In this document: positions 43,862 to 54,125 of the stretch, piece after piece
How the letters are laid out: each line of letters opens with the position of its first letter
How positions within the stretch are numbered: position 1 is the stretch's first letter
From: Lichina pygmaea
Taxonomy: Eukaryota; Ascomycota; Lichinomycetes; Lichinales; Lichinaceae
Reading direction: 5' to 3'
Assembly: GCA_963422465.1 (NCBI GenBank)
Contig: OY730174.1
Location: 1,364,001-1,428,000, forward strand
DNA: 64,000 nucleotides
Made by a program: the position numbers and the translations under genes
Notes under the pieces: model-generated
Seen by the model: only the letters and a program-made list of their open reading frames with translations
Told to the model about the DNA's origin: nothing
Databases searched by the model: none

Positions 43862-46800
43862 TTACCCCCCTCCTTCACATAGCAAACTCCTGTGAGCCTC
43901 AGGCCACTCGTGGGCATAGTTCCATAGCTGTGGTTTCCTTGGGTATTTCTCATGGAAGTTGTAGATGGTGTCTTTGGCGTTGTCAAGATGCTCAATAGGC
44001 TCTTCAGTGGCATCTTCAATTGGCTGTCCAGACTATTTGACCAGGTACTTGAACTTCTGTCAAGATGTTACTGGCTTAGAGTCAAGAATTTCTTCAACCT
44101 GGAACTTTTCATCTGTGTCTTGACCAATGACAGGGCCAGAGTGTTTATTTGATTGGCCAGAGATAGGATTAGCAGGTGTCAGACGTAGAAGGGAAATGTG
44201 AAAGACAGGGTAGATCTTGAGAGTGTGTGGAAGCTCCAGATAGCAGGCACAGCTTCCGATTGTCTTCAACACCTTGAATAGTCCAATCCACTTGTTGTCA
44301 AGCTTTTTGCATGGGTGGCGTGTCCTGATGTTCTTAGTATTCAGCCAAACAAGATCTCCAGTTTGATAGGATAGTGACAAGACTTGATGCAAATTGGTAG
44401 TGTGAGCTTGAGCTTCCTGGGATAGTTGGAGTTCAGCTTGCAACTGTTCCAGAATCTGCATCATTTCTCCAGAGGTTTCCATAGCATCTTGGTTGCAGGC
44501 TTCACTTGTAGGTGTGATGCTGAGCTGTGGATGGAACCCTTTGTTGGCAAAGAACAGTGATATACTAGAGGAATCAGACTGGGAGTTGTTCTGCGTGAAC
44601 TCTGCCAGAGGAAACTATTGGACCCAGTCATCTTGGAGATAGTTGACATAGGATCTCAGGTAGTGTTCAAGCTCCTGATTCTCTTGTTCTGTCTGACTAT
44701 CTGTCTCTGGGTAGTGTCCTGAAGATAGTTGTAGCATGACATCAAGATGGGCACAGAGTACTTTCCAGAATAAGCTGACAAACTGACCTTCTCTGTCTGA
44801 GATAATACTTCTGGGTAAGCTATGGGTATAGATAACAAACTGGATGAACATCCAGACAAGATGTGAGGTTGTCATCTCAGCACATGGCACAAAGTAGTGT
44901 TCTTTGGTAAGACAGTCAGTGATGACCCAGATGTGCTTGGCACCAGGGAAGCAGGTATCTCTTGACTTGGGCAAGTCAGTAATAAAATCCATAGCCAGAT
45001 CCTGCCAACGTTGCTGAGGCACAGGAAGAGACAGCAGCTCTTCTTGGCGATCACAGGCAGGCTTTGCTCAAGAGCAGACATGACAATTCCTGATGCACTG
45101 CCATATGATGTTTACCATCTTTGGCCAATAGTACCAACAAGACAGAAGATTGTGGGTCTTGGCAATCCTAGTGTGGCCAGCCATTGCTTGGTCATGGACT
45201 TCTTGGAACAGGTGTAGGTGTAGCTCATCGTTCTCAGGGATCTAGAGTTAGTTCTTGTAGAAAAGACAGTTATTTTCCAAGCTGCAGTCTGAGAGAGACA
45301 CTTCTTGACTGTGCCTGACACTATCTCTTAGCATCTGTGACACTATTACTACTGGATCACCTTCAGCAAGGTTGTTATAGGCAGCTTGGATAATGTCTGA
45401 AAGAGGTGTAGCATCAGGTTCAGTGTCAACTGGTGTAGCTTCTGAATGTCTCAGGATCCGGATGGGCTTGACTTAAACCTCTGAATGTGCAAGATTCTTG
45501 GGCTTGAGGACAACTTACTCCATGAAGTCTTGACAGAGATCACTGTCTGACAGGAGGTCTTGGGAATGTTAAGTGAGGGTGTCGGCCTTGCACTGACTGC
45601 CTAGACAGTAGCTGATCTTGAAATTGAAGTGTGACAAGAACTCACTCCAACAGGCTTGACAACAGGAAAGACACTTTGACAACATAAAGTACTCCAAGTT
45701 TTTGTGATCAGAGATCACCTTGACAGGTTCTGGAGATCCTTCAAGCTCTGCTCGCCATTCTTCAAAGGCACAGACAATTGCCAGCAACTCTTTGTTGTAG
45801 ATCTTGTAGTTGTATTCTGCTGGCAGGTGGCGGTGTGACAAGAAGGCAACAGGGTGTAGAACTCCTTCATGATCTGGCTGTGACAGGACAACACCAGAGA
45901 CGTAGTCAGAAGCGTCAGTCTTAATAATACACTCCTTCTCCAGATCAAAGTGCTGCAGGATAGGTGTAGTGTTGAACACCTTCTTGATACTTTCAAACAA
46001 GCGCTGCTCTGGGGTTTCCCACTTGAAGGTAACATTCTTCTTGGTCAGAGCTGTGAGTGGGGATGCAAGCTTGGCAAAGTCTTTGATGAACTGGCGGTAG
46101 AAATTTGCAAAGGTAATAAAGCTCTGCACTTCCTTGAGACTGGTAGCAGGCTTCCACTCCTTGATAGTGTCAGTCTTGGCTGGGTCTATGCTCACAGATC
46201 CGGGTCAGCTGTCTTCAGTGGCAGACTGAATGATAAGGCCAAGGTACTTGACTTGATACACTTCAAAGTTACACTTGGAGATGTTAACTTGCAGGCTTAC
46301 ATCTTGTAGTCGACTGAGAACAAGCTTGACATACTTCTGGTGTTCCTTGAGTATCTGACTGTAGACAAGGATATCATCTATATAAGCAGTGCCAAAGACA
46401 TCAAGGATGTCAGGTCCCAAAACATTATTGATGTAGTTCTGGAACGTGCTTGGAGTATTGGCAAGACCAAAGGGCATGACAAGGTATTCGTAGAGGCCTG
46501 AGCGTGTATGGAACGCAGTCTTCCATTCTTCACCTTCCTTCATCCAGATACGGTTGAAGGCACTAACAATGTCAAGCTTGGTGTACCACACAGCTTTGCA
46601 AAGCTGGTCCAACATCTCCCGGATCAGTGGTAGGGGGTAACAGTTCTTGATGGTGATAGCGTTGAGTGCTCTGTAGTCTATACAGAAACACAATCTATCT
46701 CCTGGCTTTTTGACAAAAAGAACTGGTGCAGTAGCAGGTGATGAAGATGCTCGAATAAAGCTCTTGTTCAGGTTCTCTGTCAGGTACTTCTTGAGAACTT

Positions 46801-48637
46801 CAAGTTCTTCTCTGCTTATGCTGTACAGAGGTCCAGAGGGTGCCTGGGTTCCTGGTTCTATCTTGATCTTGTGGTCAACTCCTGGGCGTAGAGGAGGAAG
46901 CTTGTCAGCGTTATCCTTGCTGAAGACATCCAGGAACTTGTGGTACTGAGCAGGGAGAAGTGTGGCAGGATCTACACACTTCTTTGACTTCAACACCTGC
47001 TTAATGTCTCTTAGAGAAACACTGAACATCTGGTGATCTGGCTTGGCAGCAAGGAGAGAAAATACGGCAGTATTGATGAGGATTGGTGTGGCAGAAAGGG
47101 GCTTGGGATCCTGAGACTTTCCAGCAGATGTCTTGGCTTCAAGATCCAAAGAGATTGGATAGCTATTGTTTGACTTGAGGCATGTAGATCAGCAGTGATC
47201 TGACTTGAACATGATTAAGGTGTTTGTCCAATCAATGTGTGGCCTGTGCTTCTGGAGCTATAGCATCCCCAGAATCATATCATAGTAAAGACCAGGAGAC
47301 ACAAAGAGAGAGACTTCCTTCTGGTGCACGCCATGTGCTGTGGTCATGATTGTCTTGGCGAGATGTGTGGTTTGTGATATCTTGCCATCAAACGATCGCA
47401 ATGTGCGTGGGTAGAGGAGAGGTTCTTGGTGAAGAGATTGCGCAAAGAAAGTACTAATGCAGCCAAATGCTGAACAGCCAGAGTCAATAAGAGTATTACA
47501 CTTGAATTTCCCATCTAGGATACAAGGAAGAAACAAGCACTTACTGTCTAATTGCTGGTCTGGAGACAGATAGCCAACATGGAGATCTTTTTCATGTCCT
47601 TGGGCGCGACGATAACCAAGGACTACTTGTTTTCCGACTCTGGAGTAGTCTCAACAGTAGCAGACTTGGTGGTGGTCATGGTGGTGGCAACAACAGGCAT
47701 ACTTTTCACTGGACAAAAGGTTGAGACGTGACCTTGGTTCCCACAGTAGAAGCAGAGGCCTTTGCTTTGGCGACATTCTCGCTCTTCTGGCGTCAGCTTA
47801 GAGCGGCTGAGATCCATAGTAGGACTTGGTGGCTATGGCGTGAAGGCTGGCTTGATGAACCCTGGACGTGGAACTGAAGCTTCTGACCGTGGAACTGATG
47901 CTTGGGTGGGAGGTGCTTGACATGGACGGTGAGAGTTGGCAGAAGTAGCACGCAACTGGTTGTCCTGCAGCTGGCATTCCTCAACAAGCTTCTGATAGCT
48001 GATGTCCTTGAGGTTGATGCTGACAAGCTGTTTGGCAAGCTTTTCAGAGACAGTGCATCGAAGATGGCACTTCAAGGCCTTGTTGTTGAAGTCTGTGCGT
48101 GGAGTATACTGATTGAACTCTGTGAAGAACTCGGCAAAGAAACAGTTGGCCTGACGCAAGGCGATAAGCTTTCTCTGAGCTAGGAACTCTGGGTCTGGGT
48201 CGGAGAAGGTGTTCCGGAGATCTTGGACAATGTCGTGCCAGTCAATGTACTGGCCAGCCGTGATCTTAGCTGAGATGTAGGACTGCGCAGTGCCAGTCGT
48301 GCGTGAAAAGACGTACGCAATCCACGATGTTTCCGTGGAGTACCGGTCAGCGTTGAGCGTTATCTTGAGTGACAGTGACGTGATGAAGCTCTCAAGCTTC
48401 TCATGCGTGATTTCCGTGTTTCCGCCATCGCCACTGAAGATCTCTGGGTCAGCAGTGCGTTCGGACTTGGACTTGGGAGTAGTGTTAGTAGCTTGAATTC
48501 GTATGAACTCTGCAAAAATGTTGCGAAGGAACTTGTCATTTCCAGCAACTGGCATAGCTTGGTCTGGTTGTTGAGACATGACAAGGACGTGAACATGGCT
48601 TGGTGAAGTGTGTTATGGTTGGGTAGGTCCTTCGTAG

Positions 48638-48914
48638 TGTGACAAGGCAATAGCAGAGCAGAACTCAAGCCTAACTGATTCGGTAACCTTGACCTGACTT
48701 GGCTTGAGACTTGAGACTTGGATTGATGTACAAGACGAAAGACAAGGAAGGAAGAAAAAGAGAAAAGAAGAAGAGAAGAAGCTGGGGGAGCAGGAGAAGT
48801 TCTTATAGGCAGGGGATCAGGCAACGGCGGAGCAAGCAGGCAACAGTGCAGATGGGACTTCCCGGCAAGGTGCGTGACTTGTGCCAGATATGCAACTGGG
48901 CCAGAACCGTGACA
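48638..48914 (-). repeat. GypC upstream LTR
   Basis: About 277 bp on plus, from TGTGACAAGGCAATAGC to GGGCCAGAACCGTGACA. It is the partner of 43,589-43,861 and is followed directly by LINE ORF1 sequence. Confidence 0.9.
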
Positions 48915-49637
48915 CAGAGAGTTTTTGCTTAAGATTCTCCCAGCTTTTTCTGACTGGTTCTGGAACTGTTTGTGTTTTCAGCCAGAAGTTAAGAAGTTCC
49001 CAGTCTTTCTGTATATTGCTTTGAGTGGTGGGAAGACTGGTTTAGGTGTTGGAGAGACTGGGAGCTGGTGTAGCTGGTGGTGCTCTAAGGTTGGTTTCTG
49101 AAGAACTGGGTTTTTTCTTTTTTAATGTTATCCTAGAGCTTGCTTGGCACAGGTCAACTGTTTCCAGTCTGTGGAGTGGTGCCAGAGAGAGGAGTCACCT
49201 GGTTTCCCAGCAGTATTAATCTAGTCCTGGGACCAGACCCCAAGACTAGACTTTCCTGGACAGCTTGTTCCAACTAAGCTCTGGGTAAAGCTAGGAGTAA
49301 TCACCTAGACTAGGGACCAGACTCCCTATCTAGACTTTCCTTGAGTTGAGAACTCTGCTAGCTCCAGAGTCACTCAGACTCTAACTATTCCTCTTATCCT
49401 CAGACTCTCTCTCTCTGGTTGTGGATGGATTGCTGGTTATTGAAGAAGAAGATCGCAGATCCCAGGGTCACAACTTTTGACAAACAGGTGTGATTCTCAA
49501 AGGTGATGGGTTTTCACCTTAAGGTTTGAGTGGGTTGGAACTGGATGTCGGCTGTTTTCCAGAACATATGGCAAATTGCAGTCTTTGCCAAAAGTGATGG
49601 TCCTTGAACAACGTGGTTCTGGGAAGAGTTGTGCATG
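48915..49637 (-). mobile_element. LINE-6, 5' part (5' UTR and start of ORF1)
   Basis: Read on minus, this begins ACAACTCTTCCCAGAACCAC at about 49,636. It continues through the family 5' UTR (CCTTAAGGTGAAAACCCATC) into the Pro/Ser-rich start of ORF1 and stops at the GypC LTR. Compared with LINE-3, about 2.7 kb of LINE is missing between this part and 43,588. The LINE 5' end lies only about 290 bp from the start codon of the GEP3-like gene. Confidence 0.85.
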
Positions 49638-49650
49638 AGCTCAACACCAT

Positions 49651-49926
49651 AGTGCCAGACAAGAGCAACTCGCACCATATGTCAATCGCCTTCATGTGTT
49701 TGAAACAGCAAGGTGAGGATGCGAACCTTTTCAAAATCAGTCGGAAAACTTGCTTCCCTTCGATGACGACCTAGTCGTGTCTTGATGCTCTATGAGCAAG
49801 GACGTTCAATATATACCGTATTGCACAAGTGATTAGTCTGACTCGACGTACGGAAGTATTCAAGATCTTTTCCTGGTCCTCGGCACCCTCAAGCTCCAAT
49901 CCACACGTTACGAAGGAGCACGTAGC
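49651..49926 (+). promoter_or_regulatory. Remaining upstream region of the GEP3-like gene
   Basis: These 276 bp separate the LINE-6 composite from ATG 49,927. They contain an AATATATACCG stretch near 49,809 that could be a TATA-like element. Any promoter parts further upstream have been displaced by about 8 kb. Confidence 0.4.
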
Positions 49927-52210
49927 ATGAGAGCCTCAACCGCACGACTCAGAGTGCCTTATTATGAGTCGCATGTCCCCCGAAGTTTTATCCCGACCTT
50001 TCTTTGCCCTGCCTTCTCGAAACAGGAACATCATCGACCGTCTTCTCCATTTGCGGCTACCTCGCAACGCCGCAAACCCCGTTCGACACCATCACAATGG
50101 CGCCGGCGGAGTCCGTTCTGGGCAGGCCGAAGCTATTCGACTGCGGCTGCAGAGACAGATCCAAGTCCACAAGCGACGACGCCGATGGGCACGGGCGTTC
50201 GTGCCGTCAAATTCAGCGATGATTTCGTCTTTCTCCCGCTTTCATGCCCCGGGTGCGGCGCTCTGACGCAGACATTCGAACCCACCGAGGCTGGCTTCTA
50301 CTCCACTGAGAGGCATGCTGTCAGGACATTCATCCGGCGGAGCAAACGGAGGAGACACGAGGAAGAGGAAGAGAAGTTGCGGCTGGCAACGCCGCCGGAA
50401 GAGGCCAGCCGAGACTCGCCTTGGGGAATGCCCAAGAAGTCGGAGCCTGAACCTGCCAAGGCCTCAGGTATGCTGGTTCACGACCTTGGTGCTTACCGTG
50501 ACCAAGTCTTGCTGATGATTTCTAGTAGTAAGCTCGGAAGACGCACAGGCGCCCTTCTGTGATCGCTGTCATCAATTGCTGCATCATCATTCCGGAGTCT
50601 CAGTCATTCATCCCACTGTCGAAGCGATACATGACACTCTCCTCGAATCGCCGCATAAATACAACCACGTCTATCATGTCTTGGATGCCGCAGATTTCCC
50701 AATGTCCTTGATACCCAGCGTCCACAAAATGCTCGACTTGGTGCGTCAGCGGTCTCAGAATCGACGTTCGAAGATCGGGCGCTTCAGAAGAGGGCGCAAG
50801 GACGAGATGAGCTTCGTCATCACCCGTTCGGATCTTTTGGCGCCGAAGAAGGAGCAGATCGACTCGTTGATGCCGTACTTGATGGAAGTTCTTAGAGATG
50901 CCCTGGGTCGCACCGGCAAGAGCGCGCGGCTCGGCAACGTGCGGTGCGTCAGCGCAAAACGAGGCTGGTGGACGAAGCAGCTCAAAGACGACGTCTGGAG
51001 CCGCGGCGGTGGCGGCTGGATGGTGGGCAAAGTGAACGTGGGGAAGAGCAGCCTGTTCGAGAACGTCTTTCCCAAGGGCAGGACCGATGTGGTCAGGCAC
51101 GGGTCGCAAGCGGATGTCATGAAAGCTGCCTCTCGGAACGACGAGACACGTTTGCTGGGGGATGAGCCACTTCGAGAGGAACCAAGTCCGACGGAGGAGG
51201 AGCCACATTTCGACGACAAGGGCGGGGAGTTTGATACCGACTCACTTTTACCACCGACGCAGCCAGAAACGCCCTACCCGGTTATGCCTCTGGTGTCGTC
51301 TCTCCCGGGAACTACGGCATCGCCCATTCGATTATCGTATGGCAATGGCCGAGGGGAACTGGTGGATCTACCGGGCCTTGCTCGAGGCGAGCTTGAGCGA
51401 TACGTGCAAGAGGAGCATCGACGGGAGCTGGTTATGCGCAGTCGAGTCAAACCGGTGCAAGAGTCCATCAAATACGGACAGTCTCTTCTGTTTGGCGGCG
51501 GACTCGTTCGCATCACGCCTCTTGTTCCGGGTCACGTGCTGCTGGCATGCTCCTTTATCCCCATCAAAGCCCATCTCACCTCGAACGAGAAGGCAGCCGG
51601 CATCCAGACGCAGGAGAGAGAATCTGGCGTGCCGACCATCGTGCTGCCAGGCGCCGGCGACAAGATGCGTAGCGCGGGAGTCTTTGAGCTGAGATGGGAC
51701 GTGACGAAGCAGCGATCAGGACCCCTGACGCGCAAGGCGGCAGTTGGCTTGAAGGTGGACCGGCTGCCTTTTCGAGTGTTCGCAGCTGACATCCTCATCG
51801 AGGGTTGTGGATGGGTCGAACTGGCCATGCAGGTTCGTACGAGGGACTTTGAACAAGGTCGGCTCTCTACTCGACGAAGCGCTCCGTCCCCCGACGGCGA
51901 GGAGGAAACCCCTCCAAACACCCCATCGAGCAGCGCTGTGGAGGAACCCGGCGCGGAAACAAGCGACGAGAAAGAGGCCGACGCAGGGGTTGAAACCATC
52001 GAGCCCGACTACCCAGCAGTGGAGATCTTCACTCCCGAGGGCAGATTCGTCGGCCAACGCCGGCCGATGAACGCATACATCCTGGCCACCGAGTTCGAGG
52101 GCGCCAAGAAGGAGAAGCACGTGCGTCCCCGACGCAGCATGAAAGGAGCCAAGAAGAAGATGAAGATGGCGAAGAGGGCGGCGGCTTCGGCGGCGGCTTC
52201 GGCGGCTTGA
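49927..52210 (+). CDS. GEP3: Circularly permuted mitochondrial GTPase, GEP3/YqeH-like
   Basis: YqeH-type GTPases act in small ribosomal subunit assembly; yeast Gep3 is the mitochondrial form. Two exons, 49,927-50,467 and 50,526-52,210, join in frame to 741 residues. An Arg/Ser-rich, acid-poor N-terminus (MRASTARLRVPYYESHVPRS) looks like a mitochondrial presequence. Cysteine pairs follow, LSCPGCGAL and (exon 2) FCDRCHQLLHHH, then YNHVYHVLDAADFPMSLIP. GTPase motifs come in permuted order: G4-like FVITRSDLLAPKKEQ, G5-like CVSAKRGWWTK, then G1 MVGKVNVGKSSLFENVFPKG, G2 LPGTTASPIRL and G3 LVDLPGLARGELE. A C-terminal domain and a Lys-rich, Ala-ended tail follow. The intron has tandem TAGTAG acceptors. 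The protein is longer than yeast Gep3 because of acidic, low-complexity inserts after G1 and near the end. Confidence 0.9.
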
Positions 52211-52818
52211 TGAGCATATCCTGAGCTGGGAAGAAAATGCCATTGCTTGACTCCACCGATATGACGGAGGACTTCAGGAAACTTGGCATGTACTGTAGGT
52301 TACTGTGTAGTCTAGCGTCTGGATGCGCTTCTAGGGACACGCACTGTAATTGTGGGCCTTTATCTATCGGCAGCTATCAACTCTGTTTGTGTCTGGTGAT
52401 GGTCAACAAGTGGACAGCCTTTGACCGCCCTCGGGCAGGGCTGATTAGGTAAGCACGGTGGAAGTAACTTTTTTTTGCCGTCGCGATACCAGTACGAAGT
52501 ACTCGTACGTGTCTGTGGTATCGTACCCTTGCAACCTCGTCCGGCACTGTACAGTAGCACAACCACCCACGACGAACCTCCAAACACGACTTTCTTCCAA
52601 AAGCTTGAGGCTTCCTCGTCCTGGTCCATCGCAACACCTTCTCAATTGGCCATAGGACCCTAATCGTTCTCCCTGGGACTCTTTCCTTCCCTGCAGCGTT
52701 CCCGATAGAGAGAGAGAGGGGGGTCTGGTGTCGGCAGATTCAACATCGTCAGACTGTCCTATACCTCCATCGGAGCAGGTGCACTTGCTGGTATACCCAA
52801 CGGAAGATCCTTGTCAAT
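52211..52818. other. Spacer upstream of the MRP49 gene
   Basis: No gene is recognised. It holds a short GA run (about 52,707-52,720). It presumably contains the GEP3-like terminator and the MRP49 promoter and leader. Confidence 0.5.
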
Positions 52819-54125
52819 ATGGTGAACCTAGCCAGGAGGATGACGAGTCTTCGAACAGTAAGTCCTGGAGAGGGGCTTCCGTTCGTGAGTCGGAGCTCAG
52901 CGTTTTCATCGTGGTGTTCGAGCCGCCGTCCATATCAGGGCCTCTGCGGCCGCGCTTATGTGCTATTGATTGGGGCTATGTGGTTTTGAAAGGATCGATC
53001 GTCGTTTTTGATGCATAGCAGTTGGTCTTTACGTGGGCGCTGTGCTGACCCGTCGTGATAGAAAGTGAGATGCCCTCAGCTTCTTTGGACTCATCTCTGT
53101 CATTTGATGCTGTTCCGAGTTCCTGTATCGGATCCTCGGATGAGGCACACTCTTCCCTTCATGTCTGCTTGGTTACTTGCATGCGCGGTCTTACGTCCGC
53201 ATATGGTCTCTGAGCAGACCCTATGTTGTGGTTGGCTCCTGCGGGTTGCTTCGAGGGATCTGTCAGGAGCTTGGATCTGTGTTGCCCAGAGTCGTGCTCC
53301 ACATATCCCCTTTTCGGTCGCGCAGTCTACTTTTCTATCGAACCGCCACTGATTCGGTCCTTCGCTCTAGCTGCTTGCAATTCGACTTGGACCCGGAGCA
53401 GTCGTCTTACCTCCAGAGATCACGAAGATACACATGGACTTTGCCACGAAAATCGAAGGAGGACACCGAGGACCTCGGTAGGTAGAAACCCCCTCTGTTG
53501 CCTTCGAAAGATGTCCTGGCTATATTCTCTACGCAAGGCACATCTTGCTCATCCAGACAATAGCAAGTTCTGGCGCGAATGCCTCCCGCGACTCAAGTAC
53601 CACAACCCAGCAGTACCAATGACGGTTAACCGGATACCGGACCAATCAAGCCCCGCCACCATGACCGTATTCTTTTCACCGAGAAAAGAGCCATCCACCT
53701 CAGGTAGCACCAGTTCCGAAGCGCAGTCTTCCCCCAGTCGTACGAATCCAGACATACCCATCTCCTCGACAACATCACCGACTACATCCTCCGCACCGAT
53801 AACCCCAACCGCCAATCCCTCTCCCGGTGCCCCGCCCTCACCGTCATCCACATCAGAACAGGGGAGAGAAAGAGTGGCCATCATTGAGATGACTCACAAG
53901 GACGAAAAGAATATCTTGACCGAATTCCAGGCAGTCACAAAGGCGACACCAGTGCCTGTCACCGATGACGACACCCAGCAGATGGCCGAGCTGATCGAGA
54001 AGAGGAGGATAGCGCAAGAGGATTACAAGCGAACGGCCATCATGAACGAGAAGATCGAGCGGGAGAAGACGCTCCGGGAGATGTCCAGGGCTGGCGCATC
54101 GACCGCTCGCGCTGCGGCTGTCTGA
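52819..54125 (+). CDS. MRP49: Mitochondrial large-subunit ribosomal protein MRP49 (mL61)
   Basis: A component of the fungal mitoribosome large subunit with an L51/S25/CI-B8 thioredoxin-like domain. Three exons, 52,819-52,857, 53,371-53,477 and 53,564-54,125, join in frame to 235 residues. The start reads MVNLARRMTSLRT, then LLAIRLGPGAVVLPPEITKI, HMDFATKIEGGHRGPR and KFWRECLPRLKYHNPAVPMT, VNRIPDQSSPATMTVFF. The order and content match fungal Mrp49. The C-terminal half is a Ser/Thr/Pro-rich linker, then a charged helix (MAELIEKRRIAQEDYKRTAI). The first intron is 513 nt, much longer than its neighbours, and the second is 86 nt. A downstream ATG at 53,511 lies inside the second intron and would lose the conserved start of the domain. 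Confidence 0.85.

Larger units (their letters stand above)
43589..48914 (-). mobile_element. GypC: second copy of the GypA family, inverted, broken
   Basis: About 5.3 kb on the minus strand with LTRs at 48,638-48,914 (upstream) and 43,589-43,861 (downstream). Parts in minus order: gag from about 48,579 (MSQQPDQAMPVAGNDKFLRN), CCHC knuckle (CFYCGNQGHVSTFC, about 47,760), protease region (about 47,500), reverse transcriptase (about 46,950-46,350), RNase H (about 46,000-45,570), integrase (about 45,020-44,615) and a chromodomain-like end (about 44,100-43,880). It looks more complete than GypA, with roughly half a dozen breaks and no nested insertions. The LTRs differ by about 5 percent by eye, nearly all transitions. 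No 5-bp target duplication is seen; its flanks are two different parts of a LINE. Confidence 0.9.

Noticed and set aside
53511-53563. ATG 53,511 (MSWLYSLRKAHL) as the MRP49 start
   Set aside because: It would drop the conserved GPGAVVLPPEITKIHMDF block. A GT..AG intron (53,478-53,563) joins GHRGPR to KFWRECL exactly as in the family.
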